This document shows, in pieces, positions 35,570-45,345 of a stretch of 63,316 nt of DNA. The stretch is taken from NCBI GenBank assembly GCA_039888615.1, contig JBDQQS010000024.1; one strand, 5' to 3'. Every line of letters begins with the position of its first letter. The first letter of the stretch is position 1. The stretch comes from Flavimaribacter sp039888615 (GTDB lineage Bacteria; Pseudomonadota; Alphaproteobacteria; Rhizobiales; Rhizobiaceae). Under the pieces are notes generated by a model. That model was not told the DNA's origin, made no database searches, and was given only the letters and a program-made list of their open reading frames with translations. The position numbers and the translations under genes were made by a program.

Positions 35570-35875
35570 CGTAAGAAAGGCAGTATGGGTGGGAAATATC
35601 GCGATTTCTATGTGCTGGCAGTTCATGTTCACGATCTGATCCTTCGTTTCGGGAGAACGGCGTCTAAATCTGTCAACCTGTCACCTCGCGAACTGGAGTG
35701 TTTGCAATGGATCGCGAAGGGCAAGACAGCCTGGGAATGTGCCGCCATCCTAAGAATGTTGCAGCATACCGTTCGCTGCTATCGTGAGAGCGCCAGCAAG
35801 AAGCTCAACGCCTCCAGCAACACCCATGCCGTTGCAATCGAATACAGAGCTGGTCTGCCTATCCTGCCGCTGTAA
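35570..35875 (+). pseudogene. LuxR-family regulator, C-terminal fragment only
   Basis: KYRDFYVLAVHVHDLIL, then the GerE/LuxR HTH (LSPRELECLQWIAKGKTAWECAAIL ... HTVRCYRESASKKLNA) is preserved and closely matches the intact LuxR at 38868 (LSPRELECLQWTAEGKTAW). The autoinducer-binding domain is missing. The decayed luxI follows after 85 nt, so this was a tandem luxR-luxI pair. Confidence 0.85.
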
Positions 35876-35959
35876 ACCCTGCCGATGAGCCGGATTTCCG
35901 GGCCGAAGTATTACCGATAACTGGTGTCTCCGTTGTCAATTACCGAACGGAGACCACAA

Positions 35960-36632
35960 TTATAATTTTCACAATCGAAAGCGCCGATCAGGACAAATAC
36001 TCTGAACTGATCGATGAAATGTTCCGCATGCGTGCGGAAGTCTTTTCCGGCCGATTGGACTGGGAAGTCAGCCTCGAGAACGGGCGCGAAATCGATAGTT
36101 TCGATACCGAAGATACGCTTTACCTCCTGACTCTCGATGAACAGTCTGGACAGCTGCGCGGGGCGGTACGACTTTTGCCGACGACCGGCCCCAACATACT
36201 AAGGGATATCTTTTCCGTGCTCTTGCCAGGCGGCGCCGTCGAGAGCCCATTGATCTGGGAAAGCTCGCGCTTCGCGGTCAATCCACGTATACTCCAGCCG
36301 AAGGACCGGGCCGAAGCAAATCAAACCTTGAATCGAACCACGGTGGAGCTGTAGTAGGGATGGTTAAGACCGCCCAGCGGGCGGGTGTCGAACACATTGT
36401 GTCTGCCTTTGACGCGAGAATGGAACGAATTATCAGATCGATCGATGGTTGCTTCGAGCAGCTTGGCGCGCCTGTTAGAATCAGCAGGACTATGACCCAT
36501 GCTGGTTTGTTCGAAATGAACGACGATATGAGATCGCGACTCGGCGCCGCTGGCAACTTCCAGTTGCTCGTTCTTGCCGATGTTGCGGCGGCGACAACGG
36601 ATCCAGCCGAACAAATGGTTGTTGTCGAGTAA
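35960..36632 (+). pseudogene. LuxI-type AHL synthase, lost start and frameshift
   Basis: Residues IIIFTIESADQDKYSELIDEM, then FRMRAEVFSGRLDWEV, align with the intact luxI at 37041. The position of its ATG is ATT here. After TVEL at 36352 the frame hits TAG, and one missing base restores it: VKTAQRAGVEHIVSAFDARMERI continues to 36632. The gene is therefore dead by two lesions unless ATT is used. Its non-coding leader matches that of the intact copy. Confidence 0.85.
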
Positions 36633-37040
36633 TTCCAATGCAAACCTACAGTTTGTCGATTGGTGTTCGCTGATCCGATGAATTAAACTCGGCCCAGAGG
36701 CGGTACGCGCCCCCTGCCGGGCTTTGCAACCCTGACCAGCCGGCCCGTCAGGGGGCTGATCATATGAGCAAGTGGCACCCTTGACGTGTCGCATTTCTAT
36801 CCGGCTGAAACTGTCGCGTCTCTAACCAGCTTTGACAAGCGTCTCGTCCCTGCAATTGCCATCAAGTCACGGCAGCGAGGTATACACCGAGTGATGCCAG
36901 TCATTTTTAGTCGGATATCCTCGCTTACGCGGCGAGTGGCCCTATCCAATCCTGTAAACCCCGCTGAACAGCCGGATTTCGGCAGGAAGCGATGCTCGAT
37001 ACCAGGTTTGTCCGTCGTCAAATTACGAACGGAGAAAACT

Positions 37041-37712
37041 ATGATCATCACTGTCGAGAGCGTCGATCGAGACCAGCATCCCAAACTAATTGATGAAATG
37101 TACCGCATGCGTGCGGAAGTCTTTTCAGGGCGGCTCGGCTGGAACGTTACCGTTTCCGACGGTCGTGAAATCGACCGTTTCGATGATGAAAATCCGCTTT
37201 ATCTGCTTTCCCTTGACGAGGCGTCCGGAGAACTTCGCGGTGCTGTGCGGCTGCTGCCGACGACCGGGCCGAACATGCTGCGCGACGTGTTTCCGTTGTT
37301 GATGCCAGGCGGCACCATCGAGAGCCCGTTGATATGGGAAAGCTCACGTTTTGCTGTCAATCCTGGTATTCTGGCCGACCGGGAACGCAGGGATGCCAAT
37401 CATATCGTCAATCGCGTAACAGTCGAACTGCTATGTGGAATCGTGGAAGTTTGTCAAGCGGCCGGTATGGAGCATGTCGTTTCCGTATTCGACGCGCGGA
37501 TGGCACGCATTTTCAGGTCGATCGAATGCAGGTTCGAGACGATCGGCAGACCTGTCCGGATCGACAAGTCGATGACCTATGCAGGCCTCTTCGAAATTAG
37601 CGATGAGATGCGGGCGAGGCTCGGAATTGCAGGCGCCTTTCCGTCACCAGTTCTTGCGTCTGCGAAGCCGGCCACTGCATGCCGAGGCCTGGTTGCTGTT
37701 GTTGTGGACTGA
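37041..37712 (+). CDS. luxI: LuxI-type N-acyl-homoserine lactone synthase
   Basis: ATG 37041 follows CGGAGAAAACT. The 223-aa protein has the conserved LuxI residues: Arg and Phe in MRAEVFSGRLGW, Asp in DRFDDENPLYLL, and RGAVRLLPTTGPNML with the catalytic-site Arg. WESSRFAV is the usual substrate-pocket segment. It makes the AHL signal from S-adenosylmethionine and an acyl carrier. The decayed copy lies just upstream, and the intact luxR is 1.1 kb downstream on the other strand. I use luxI as a generic symbol. Confidence 0.9.
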   Translation: MIITVESVDRDQHPKLIDEMYRMRAEVFSGRLGWNVTVSDGREIDRFDDENPLYLLSLDEASGELRGAVRLLPTTGPNMLRDVFPLLMPGGTIESPLIWESSRFAVNPGILADRERRDANHIVNRVTVELLCGIVEVCQAAGMEHVVSVFDARMARIFRSIECRFETIGRPVRIDKSMTYAGLFEISDEMRARLGIAGAFPSPVLASAKPATACRGLVAVVVD

Positions 37713-37759
37713 TACAACGCTGACCAGGCGATGTACTCACCTTAAAATTGCTCCAAGCA

Positions 37760-37787
37760 GCCCAGAGATTATGAATCGTCTCTGGGC
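37760..37787 (+). terminator. Terminator-like hairpin after luxI
   Basis: GCCCAGAGA-TTATGAATCG-TCTCTGGGC, a 9-bp stem, followed by GTTATTATAT. It lies 47 nt after the luxI stop. The T content afterwards is moderate. Confidence 0.6.
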
Positions 37788-38028
37788 GTTATTATATGAC
37801 GCGTCTTTGCCTACGGCATAAGCATCGCAATGGTTTTCAGTCGTCAAAAGCGCATCGTTTTCTGTGAACTTCTTCTGGCGGCTATTTCTGAGTGGTTCTC
37901 GACAAATATCGCGATCTAGCACCTTCAGATCCGCCCGTTGTCAAGCATGCAGACTTTGCCAGGTCGCTTCGGCCAATCATCATTCGAGCGCTCAGCCGGA
38001 AGCCAGCGAGACACATATACGAAAGGTG

Positions 38029-38346
38029 TTAGTGGGCTTTCGATTCGGAAGGAATGTTAGGCACATAACCCAAAGCATCAATGACAATGCGGACCAGCTC
38101 GTGGTGGATCTTCAGTTTGAGCAAAGCGTGGCGGTACGAATGGCGAAGCTCACGCAAATCGTCCTCTGACGCACATGAAGACTGGCATGCCTCGATCTGG
38201 TCAAACAACAATTGCGATCGCTCGAGGTGTTGATGGTTCTCCCGAATGCAATCTGTGACGAGCTTCGACAATTCTTCGGATGTCAGATCTTCGAGAATCA
38301 TGACAATCGACCGGTCATTGATCTCACCGTCAAAATTGTTTGGCAT
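38029..38346 (-). CDS. traM: TraM-like quorum-sensing antiactivator
   Basis: I choose ATG 38346 (MPNNFDGEIN), which has GGGAAG ahead; the frame opens further up at 38388. The 105-aa all-helical protein has the TraM layout: SKLVTDCIRENHQHLERSQLLFDQI, a middle helix, and HHELVRIVIDALGYVPNI at the end, where Agrobacterium TraM has ALNTLVDILGFIPKV. TraM binds LuxR-type TraR and blocks it. With luxI and luxR flanking, the same role is likely. Similarity is by eye, so confidence is moderate. Confidence 0.7.
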   Translation of the reverse strand: MPNNFDGEINDRSIVMILEDLTSEELSKLVTDCIRENHQHLERSQLLFDQIEACQSSCASEDDLRELRHSYRHALLKLKIHHELVRIVIDALGYVPNIPSESKAH

Positions 38347-38507
38347 ACATCTTCCCGTGGCTTGAGCCGCGGTGCGCCCCCGCGACAATTAAAGATCTCG
38401 ACCCCAAGCCGGGGATTGGAAAACCGTCACAGACGGTCCCTGCGACCTTTAGCACCGAGGCACCTGGACATATGTCGCAGGCCCCCGGCCGTTGGCCGAA
38501 GGATCCT

Positions 38508-38532
38508 TGGTGCCGTAACGGCCGGCACCAAA
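38508..38532. repeat. Inverted repeat in the luxR-traM gap
   Basis: TTGGTGCCG-TAACGGC-CGGCACCAA, nine-base perfect arms and a 7-base gap. It lies in the 480-nt region between luxR (ends 38868) and the traM start. I see no gene in 38389-38867. It may be a terminator or an operator. Confidence 0.5.
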
Positions 38533-38867
38533 CCGCTGTGAAGGGGTTTCCAAGCCCCGAGTCGGCGCGTACCGCCTCGCGACCTTCTATATTGCACCCG
38601 ACCATGACTTTCCAGCCAAACCGGACGAATTGTAGGGCGATGCATGAAGTCACATCACCCCATGACGGAGATGCAACGGACCGGGGCAGAAAGCTTTATA
38701 GTTCGTCAGTTATCTGTCACGTGTCCACGCGATCTGTGAAACTGTCAAAATGGTGAACCGACTGCAAACGCAAACCAATGGCAGATGTTCGAGGCTCTCT
38801 TCCCCTTTTTCAAGAAAGAGGAGGCGTCGAGTGAGCAGGAAACAGGTGTTTGGACGTAAAGGGAGCT

Positions 38868-39605
38868 TTAGAGGTCCGGAGGAAACAAACCGGCTCGGTG
38901 CGCGATCGAGACAGCATGCGTATTGCTGGCGGCGTTGAGTTTCGAGCGCGCGCTCTCGAGATAACAGCGGACCGTATGTTCGGAAAGACCCAGGATCATC
39001 GCACACGCCCAGGCAGTCTTCCCTTCTGCCGTCCATTGCAGGCATTCGAGCTCCCGCGGTGAGAGTTTGCGGCGATTCCGGGAGTTCCCAGCAAGGTGCA
39101 AGACCCGATCGTGGATGTGCACCGCAAGGACCTGGAAGTCGCGAGAAATTTCGAGTTTTTCTTTTTTCCAAACGCGTTCAGAGAGATCAGACGTGATTGT
39201 AACCAGGCCATGGTCACCGCTGCGTCCGTGGACCGGAACAGTCAACCCGCGACGTCCGAGGCCGAACTCCGATGCCTCGCCGAAAAATGTCTTGAGTACT
39301 CCTTGAGGATTGCCGAACTCGGTCCAATCCATCGGAAGCAGCCGCCGCATTCCCCTGTGAATGACCGGATCGATGTCAACATAGTTGCGCTGCTTGTAGT
39401 GTTCGACCCAGTCTGAAGAGTAGGTTACAGCGAGATAGGGCTCTGCTTGACGGGTTCCGGCCAGACCCGTACCAAGATATGCCGCCGACTTGACGTCGTA
39501 GCGAGACGCCAATCGACTCATCGCTGTCTCCAACATTTGGTGGTCGGTTGCCGCGGCAATTTCGGCAAGCGAAACAGACAGGGCGGTACTATCAAATTCA
39601 TTCAT
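38868..39605 (-). CDS. luxR: LuxR-family AHL-responsive regulator
   Basis: The 245-aa protein has an autoinducer-binding domain with the family's key residues: Trp and Tyr in SSDWVEHYKQRNYVDIDPV (also the conserved Asp and Pro) and Trp in MDWTEFG, and a GerE HTH near the C-terminus (LSPRELECLQWTAEGKTAW, HTVRCYLESARSKLNA). It should bind AHL and then DNA. It probably controls luxI and the trb operon; candidate sites lie at 50494 and 50651. Confidence 0.9.
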   Translation of the reverse strand: MNEFDSTALSVSLAEIAAATDHQMLETAMSRLASRYDVKSAAYLGTGLAGTRQAEPYLAVTYSSDWVEHYKQRNYVDIDPVIHRGMRRLLPMDWTEFGNPQGVLKTFFGEASEFGLGRRGLTVPVHGRSGDHGLVTITSDLSERVWKKEKLEISRDFQVLAVHIHDRVLHLAGNSRNRRKLSPRELECLQWTAEGKTAWACAMILGLSEHTVRCYLESARSKLNAASNTHAVSIAHRAGLFPPDL

Positions 39606-40019
39606 GAACGGATGCTACTTGGATTGCTTCTAACGATAATCGCTTAAGAATTGGTTGTAGTGATCAGATGATCGAATTTCATTCTGGTCTGGCGTGGGTT
39701 GCCCTGGATCTCTGGTACCATGATGATATCCTTAAGAAATTCGTCAGAAATGTGGTGCGCAGATTATAGTTCCGCTAACACCATTGATTGCTTTTCTCTT
39801 AGTAGGGAATGTCTCGTCAGGGGCTGTTCCGTAGTGCGGCTTGGTGTCTGAAGGACGCAGGACACCGTTGAGCTTATGGCGGGACAGGACGCTGTCGCAG
39901 GCGAGTTGCATCGACGACAGTGAGGCCGGTCGTAACATAGGCGCGAAAAACAAACGTGAGCACGCAATCGTTCGTGGGAACGGTTGCTACTTCTCACGTA
40001 GATCGATTCTTCACCGCTT
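39606..40019. other. 414-nt stretch with no recognised gene
   Basis: Upstream of luxR and downstream of the decayed luxR at 40020-40773. No frame shows a domain; short open frames here lack start signals. Confidence 0.4.
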
Positions 40020-40773
40020 CGTGAACCCGGCAGGTAGTCGACGTGCAGGAATCCTGCTTTTCAAATCAGGCCAAGTCGTATGGCGTTCGAGGCAGCCTGC
40101 CGGGCAGTTGGCAGCGCCAGGTTTTCGCGTCTCCTCATCGAGATAGCAGCGGACCACCAGTCCGAGGTGTTGCGGCAATGTCAGGCATCGACATGCCATC
40201 GGCAAACCACCTCATGCATTCTGGTTCCTTGGGAGAAAGTCGGATTTCACAAGCGAGGCACGTGTCCGCAGTCACTGATCCGAGACGCACGTGGACGAAC
40301 GTAACCGCAACCGCTGTCGTTATTGGATCGGGGTCTGGTTCGATCGATATGTGCGGCTTGTCAGAGGCCAGCGTGAATAACATACGGTACCGGAAGCCGA
40401 TCGGGACGGAGACCAAAGACCCTGATTGAATGCCAAAGAGGTCCGCATCCTTGTGAAACCGCATCTTGTTTCTGCGCCGAATACGGCGGGTTGCCCGCCC
40501 CGATCACGAGAACATCGCCGGTCCACGTTGGTCCTTGTCACAACCGGATCAACGTTAAGGAAATTCATCTCAACGTACCGGTCATGCCACTCATATTGAT
40601 AGGTCGGTTAGGCCTCTCCTGCCGCTTAGATGCAGATAGGAATAAGAGTCGGACCCGGCATCCGCCGCGATTTCGCGCAAGATACGGCGTGTTGCGCGCT
40701 CGTCGAGCGGCAGCGACAGTTCGTCGATGAGATGCAACAACAGCTCATTCAATATTATGTACATCCAGCACAA
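40020..40773 (-). pseudogene. Third LuxR-family gene, decayed by frameshifts
   Basis: Frames in order on the minus strand: LLHLIDELSLPLDERATRRILREI (40770-40590), then NFLNVDPVVTR and SGSLVSVPIGFRYRML, then LSPKEPECMRWFADGMSMPDIAA (HTH, near 40200), then in another frame LGLVVRCYLDEETRKPGAANCPA. At least three frameshifts break it. The pattern of an autoinducer domain followed by an HTH is clear. It lies next to trbI. Confidence 0.75.
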
Positions 40774-40833
40774 TGCGCCGCATTAAGCAGATCCTCCTGG
40801 TGCAAAGGGGCGTATCGCGAAGAAGCGTCAGCT

Positions 40834-42138
40834 TCAACGATAGGTTTGCGGAAACACGATATCCTGATCGACCAGAATATTAAACCGATAGCCGGGACGG
40901 ATCTCCAAGGTTGGCTGCACATTGAGGTTCTTCGACACCGTTTGTTCCGAAATCTGGCCAAACGTCTCGGCGAAGGATCGCCTCGCCGCGTCGCTGGCGC
41001 TGTCCACCGTCGTCGACGTGCTGTTGTCGTCGGGGAGCAGCATGTCGGTGCCGGCGCCGATGAGCGCCACCAGGATCGCCGACCCGAACGTACGCAGATA
41101 GTGGTTATCGACCTGATCGTGGAAACCGCCATAGCCCGCCCCATCGGTTCCAGCCATGCCGCCAATCTGGAGCGTTGAGCCATTCGGAAAGATGATGTCC
41201 GTCCAAACGACCAGCACCCGGTTCTGGCCGAATGTGACCTCGGAGTCGTAACGCCCGAACAGCTTCGCGCCCTGCGGAATCAACAACCGCCGCCCCGTCG
41301 CGCTGTCATAGACGTTCTGCGAGACCTGCGCGGTGATGCGGCCGGGAAGATCGGAGTTGATGCCGGTGATGAGCGTGGCCGGAATGACCGAGCCGCGCTT
41401 CAGCTCGAACGGCGACATTTGTGGCACCACGGAGTTCGGCAGATAGCCGAGGTCGGCGATGTCCTGGTTGAAAAACTGCTGTTTGGATGCCTGCCCGTTC
41501 GGATCGGCGTTCTGCCCGATGCCGGACTGGAGAGCGGCGCTATAGAGATCGAGCGCGCTTGCCGGCCGGTTCGCGGTCGTCACCCCTGCTTGCGGAGAGG
41601 ACGGCGTCGCCGCAACACTCGTGTTTTCGAGGTCCTTCAGGTTGACTGCGATCGGAGAGTCAAATGCCGCGCCCTCTGCCTGGATGCTCGCCATCCGCTG
41701 GCGCTGGTATTCTCTGAGCATCTGTTCGTCCTGTTCGCGCTGCAGGCGCGCCCGCCACACCTCTTCCGGCTCAAGCGTCGGCTGAGGGGCGGTTACGACG
41801 GTCGGCGTCGGTTCAGGCTCCCGCTGAAACGGGTTCCTCGGTCGCTCGGGCTCCGGACTTGGCGTCGGTTGGACCACGACGGGCTGCGGCTCGCCGATGA
41901 TCCCGTCCGGCACGCCCTGTTTCAGCCGCTCGGCGTCGTTGGACGCGGGCCGCGCCGACGACGGCTCGATCTGTGGGTCTCCGCCGAAATGCAAGCCTCG
42001 CGACGACAGCCCATAGAAGATGACCGCCAGGAAAGTCACGACCAGCAGGATGGCGACGATCACCGGAACGCGATTGAGGCGCCTGATGCTCGGCCCGTCC
42101 TGCGGACCGGCGCCGCCGAGTTTCAGCGACTCTGTCAT
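40834..42138 (-). CDS. trbI: TrbI, VirB10-like mating-channel protein
   Basis: The 434-aa protein has one N-terminal helix (PVIVAILLVVTFLAVIFYGL), a Pro-rich periplasmic stretch and the conserved TrbI/VirB10 C-terminus (FELKRGSVIPATLITGINSDLPG, LIPQGAKLFGRYDSEV, FPNGSTLQIGGMAGTD). It spans the envelope and links inner and outer T4SS parts. It is the last gene of the trb operon and overlaps TrbH by four bases. Confidence 0.95.
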   Translation of the reverse strand: MTESLKLGGAGPQDGPSIRRLNRVPVIVAILLVVTFLAVIFYGLSSRGLHFGGDPQIEPSSARPASNDAERLKQGVPDGIIGEPQPVVVQPTPSPEPERPRNPFQREPEPTPTVVTAPQPTLEPEEVWRARLQREQDEQMLREYQRQRMASIQAEGAAFDSPIAVNLKDLENTSVAATPSSPQAGVTTANRPASALDLYSAALQSGIGQNADPNGQASKQQFFNQDIADLGYLPNSVVPQMSPFELKRGSVIPATLITGINSDLPGRITAQVSQNVYDSATGRRLLIPQGAKLFGRYDSEVTFGQNRVLVVWTDIIFPNGSTLQIGGMAGTDGAGYGGFHDQVDNHYLRTFGSAILVALIGAGTDMLLPDDNSTSTTVDSASDAARRSFAETFGQISEQTVSKNLNVQPTLEIRPGYRFNILVDQDIVFPQTYR

Positions 42139-42602
42139 GACGCGCCCTCCGATCCACGCTGCATGACAGAAAAGGGACTGGCCGGTGTCGCGCCCGTGGC
42201 GCTGAGCGTGTACATGCGGGTCAGCTCGACCTGCAGGGTCGAGAGCCGCACCAGCACGTCACCCTCAAAGGGATCGATCGAATAGGCCAGCGGCGTCACC
42301 GCGCCGCCATCGGTCGCCTGATTTGTGACGACGGCATAGCCCCATTCGCGGAGCGCCGCCTCCAGGGCCGGGCCAAACAGGTCATCATCGCCACGCAGCT
42401 CGATCGTGGTCGTGCCCGGCCCCACATGCTCCGCCAGCCGACCAATCATATCGCCGGCAATGGCAGTCGCCGATTCCGGCGTGAGTTCGGCCGTGACTTC
42501 GCTCCGGATGAGGCCAGGTCCGCTAATGGTTTGGCACGCGGCGAGCAGGGCCAGGAGCACCAGGGCAGCTGGCAAACGGAATAAGGTTCTGATCGCGCGC
42601 AT
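42135..42602 (-). CDS. trbH: TrbH lipoprotein
   Basis: The 155-aa product has a lipoprotein signal (LPAALVLLALLAACQ, lipobox LAAC). The mature part matches the position and size of TrbH between trbG and trbI. Little sequence detail is conserved in this family, so the call rests mainly on operon order. Confidence 0.8.
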   Translation of the reverse strand: MRAIRTLFRLPAALVLLALLAACQTISGPGLIRSEVTAELTPESATAIAGDMIGRLAEHVGPGTTTIELRGDDDLFGPALEAALREWGYAVVTNQATDGGAVTPLAYSIDPFEGDVLVRLSTLQVELTRMYTLSATGATPASPFSVMQRGSEGAS

Positions 42603-42606
42603 TCCC

Positions 42607-43431
42607 CTACCCTCCCCGCCGGATGGTGATCTTCTGTTGCTGGCGGCCGACGCCCGAGACCAGAACCGCCCGATCGATGTTGTAGTCGACGACCATCATC
42701 GTGCCGTTCATGCGGTAGTTGACGATCCGGTTTTCGCCTCCGGAGACGACGAACAGGACGGGCGTCTCCTGCCCCGACAGGGAGGACGGAAACTGGATGT
42801 AGGTCTTCATCCCGTCGCTGTAGATCCGCGTTGGCCGCCAGCGCGCCGAGCCGCTCACATTGAACGCGAAGTCGAGCTGGTCGGCCGGAACTCCGGCGCC
42901 GGGCACAACGCTCGCCTCGATGCGCGCGTTGATTTCCGCGAAGCGCGCATAGATGTCTTCGGGATACTCGAAGCCGACGCGCGCCATGTACTGGCTGTGA
43001 TGCGATTTGAGCTGAATATGATAGGTCCGCCGCGACGTGGTCACGACCATTGACGTAACGAGACCAGCTTCGGACGGTTTGACGATCAGGTGGATCGCCT
43101 GTCCGCTCGGCGCACCCGAGGTTGCCGGTTCGACCTTCCAGCGAACGGTGTCGCCAAGAAGGACGTCGCGCACCACCTCCCCGCCCTGGAGCTCGATATC
43201 GCAGACCTGCAGCGGTGAGCAGACGACCGATGGCTGAACCTCGCCAAAAAGGAAGATCACCTTGCCGTCGGCGCCGCGCGTTACCACACCTTGCCGATGT
43301 TGCCACTGGCCAGAGAGCTGGGTGCCGCGCGCTTCGTTGCTTGTCAGCTGTTGTCCCTGTGCGGGCAGCGTCGCCACCGTAATCATCACGCCGGCGCAAA
43401 GCGCGATGCCGCGGATATTCTCTTTTCTCAT
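42607..43431 (-). CDS. trbG: TrbG, VirB9-like protein
   Basis: The 274-aa protein has a signal (GIALCAGVMITVATLPAQGQ), and the TrbG/VirB9 pattern: GKVIFLFGEVQPSVVCSPLQVCDI, RTYHIQLKSHHSQYMARVGFEYP, and the C-terminal region ENRIVNYRMNGTMMVV. It forms the outer-membrane ring with TrbI and TrbH. Four nt before trbH. Confidence 0.93.
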   Translation of the reverse strand: MRKENIRGIALCAGVMITVATLPAQGQQLTSNEARGTQLSGQWQHRQGVVTRGADGKVIFLFGEVQPSVVCSPLQVCDIELQGGEVVRDVLLGDTVRWKVEPATSGAPSGQAIHLIVKPSEAGLVTSMVVTTSRRTYHIQLKSHHSQYMARVGFEYPEDIYARFAEINARIEASVVPGAGVPADQLDFAFNVSGSARWRPTRIYSDGMKTYIQFPSSLSGQETPVLFVVSGGENRIVNYRMNGTMMVVDYNIDRAVLVSGVGRQQQKITIRRGG

Positions 43432-43507
43432 TCACCTATCCTCCGGGGCACTTTCAGTTGGGCCGCGTGTCTTTGTCCCAGACGTTGCAGTCTGGCGCGA
43501 ACGCGGC

Positions 43508-44182
43508 TCAGAGCTGCGCCGTCCAGTCAAAATCCTTCAAATAAAGTCCGATGGGGTTGAGGCGGATCACCGCCTCGTCCTGTGGCGGGGTCAGGGTCAC
43601 GGTTGCGACACCACGGAACCGCCTGGTGGCGACTTCCTTGCCCTGCCGGTCCCGCTCATATTCGGTCCAGTCGATCTGGTAGCTCTGATTTGAGAGCGGC
43701 ACGATATTCGTGACCTCGATCGCCACGGTCTTTTCGCGCGCGCGATCGAAGGGCGAATTGCTCCGGAACCAGGCATTGATCTTCTCGGTCGCCGGATCGG
43801 ACGACCTCAGCAGCGCATAGGCGCGATCGATGTATTGCTTCTGGACGACAGTGTCGGGCGTGACCGAGCGGAAGTTCGAGATGAAGCTTCCAAGCGTCGC
43901 GCGCACCACGCGAGGATCCGCATATTCGATCTGTTGCGGAAATCCTGTGGTCGCCGCCGTGCCCAGCTTATCCACTTCAACGATATAGGGGACCAGCTTG
44001 ACCTGCGTGCTCTGATAAAGCGCGTAGGAAAAGCCGATCACCGCCATGAGCATGCCGGTGATGCCGACGATCCGCCAAGCGGCCGCCGCTTTCACATAGG
44101 AGCCATAGCGCTCGTTCCATTCCTGGCGCGCGGCGAGATAGGGATTTTCCGGGATACTGGTTCTGGCCATGGTCTTTGTCAC
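43508..44182 (-). CDS. trbF: TrbF, VirB8-like protein
   Basis: I keep the GTG at 44182, which overlaps the trbL stop (GTGA) and has GACGAGAAAGC ahead; ATG 44170 (MARTSIPENPYLAAR) is the alternative. The 224-aa product has one N-terminal helix (IVGITGMLMAVIGFSYALYQS) and a VirB8-like periplasmic domain with YQIDWTEYERDRQGKEV and RFRGVATV. It nucleates the channel at the inner membrane. Confidence 0.93.
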   Translation of the reverse strand: MTKTMARTSIPENPYLAARQEWNERYGSYVKAAAAWRIVGITGMLMAVIGFSYALYQSTQVKLVPYIVEVDKLGTAATTGFPQQIEYADPRVVRATLGSFISNFRSVTPDTVVQKQYIDRAYALLRSSDPATEKINAWFRSNSPFDRAREKTVAIEVTNIVPLSNQSYQIDWTEYERDRQGKEVATRRFRGVATVTLTPPQDEAVIRLNPIGLYLKDFDWTAQL

Positions 44183-45345
44183 GCTTTCTCGTCACGGTTC
44201 GGGCGGGCAGCGGGACGGCCCTGGGACTGGTCCAGTTTCGCGTTGGCGAGGCCCAACGTGGATGCGCCCCAGGTGCCCGGGACCCCGATCGCCTTGTCGC
44301 GGGCGGCAGAGGCGGCCGCGCCGCCGGCGGCGCCCATGCCGCTCGCCATGCCCTTGAGCGCTGCCCCGCCAAAGGAACTGCCGGCGGCGCGGGCATCGGA
44401 CCAGGCCGCGGCCCCTGCCCTCGCCCCGCCCACGGCAAGCGCTGCGCCGCCCGCCGCGAAGCTTGCCGCCTGGGCGCCATGGCGGATGGTTTCCATTCCG
44501 CCCGTGACCGAGACGCCCTGAACCATGCCCTGCACGATGTTGGGGACATACATGGCAATGACGAACACAACGACCGAGATGCCGGCGATCGCCAGCGTCG
44601 CCAGAAACTCGTCGCCCGTCGTCGGCGAATTGGCGAGGTTGATCAGAACCTCCGACCCGATCCGCGCGATCATCACCAGCGCCATCAGCTTCATGCCGAC
44701 CGAGAACGCATAAATGAGATACCGGACCGAGAAATCCTTGGTGAAGCTCGAACCGCCGAGCCCGAGCATGATCATGCCGGCCAGAAGTCCGACATACATC
44801 TCGACCATGACCGAGACGAAGATCGCTGCAACGAGGCTGAAGCAGATGACCGTGATGACCATGGCGAACACGGCGGCGATCGCCAGTGCATTGTCCTCGA
44901 ACAGCCCGAACTGCGCCTTGGCCGACATGGCGCTTGCGACCTCAAGACCGGCGTTGAAGACATTGGCTGGCGAGGCGGACCCGCCGCCGGCTCCGATCTG
45001 GAACAGGCTGTCGACGACCGCCTTCGCAAAATCCGGACCCTCTTCCAGAATGAAGACGAACAGGCCGATGAACATGATGCGCCGGACAAGCTCCGCGAAC
45101 CAGGTGTCGAGAGAGGCCGCCGAGATTACCAGCCAGACCGCGGCGATGCCGACTTCAATGCCGGCGAGAATCCAGAAAAGCGATCTGGCCGCGTCGAGGA
45201 TCGTCGTTTCCCACCCCTGAGCCGCCGTCGCGATCTCGTTTTCAAGCGTCGTCAGTAAGGTGCCTTCCTGAGCCAATGCGGGATTGGCCCAGAGGGCGAC
45301 GCTTGCGATTGCGAAGAGGGCGAGCCTAGTTTCCGGACGTGCCAT
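44179..45345 (-). CDS. trbL: TrbL, VirB6-like polytopic membrane protein
   Basis: The start is ATG 45345 (MARPETRLALFAIASVALW); the open frame above belongs to trbK's region. The 388-aa protein has a signal and about six membrane helices (FWILAGIEVGIAAVWLVISA, MALVMIARIGSEVLINL), then an Ala/Gly-rich tail of about 100 residues without a defined fold. The layout is TrbL/VirB6. It overlaps trbK by 20 nt. Confidence 0.92.
   Translation of the reverse strand: MARPETRLALFAIASVALWANPALAQEGTLLTTLENEIATAAQGWETTILDAARSLFWILAGIEVGIAAVWLVISAASLDTWFAELVRRIMFIGLFVFILEEGPDFAKAVVDSLFQIGAGGGSASPANVFNAGLEVASAMSAKAQFGLFEDNALAIAAVFAMVITVICFSLVAAIFVSVMVEMYVGLLAGMIMLGLGGSSFTKDFSVRYLIYAFSVGMKLMALVMIARIGSEVLINLANSPTTGDEFLATLAIAGISVVVFVIAMYVPNIVQGMVQGVSVTGGMETIRHGAQAASFAAGGAALAVGGARAGAAAWSDARAAGSSFGGAALKGMASGMGAAGGAAASAARDKAIGVPGTWGASTLGLANAKLDQSQGRPAARPNRDEKA

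Noticed and set aside
39744..39997. Short Cys-containing frames on the minus strand
   Set aside because: They have no start signal and the Cys spacing matches no zinc-finger family I know.
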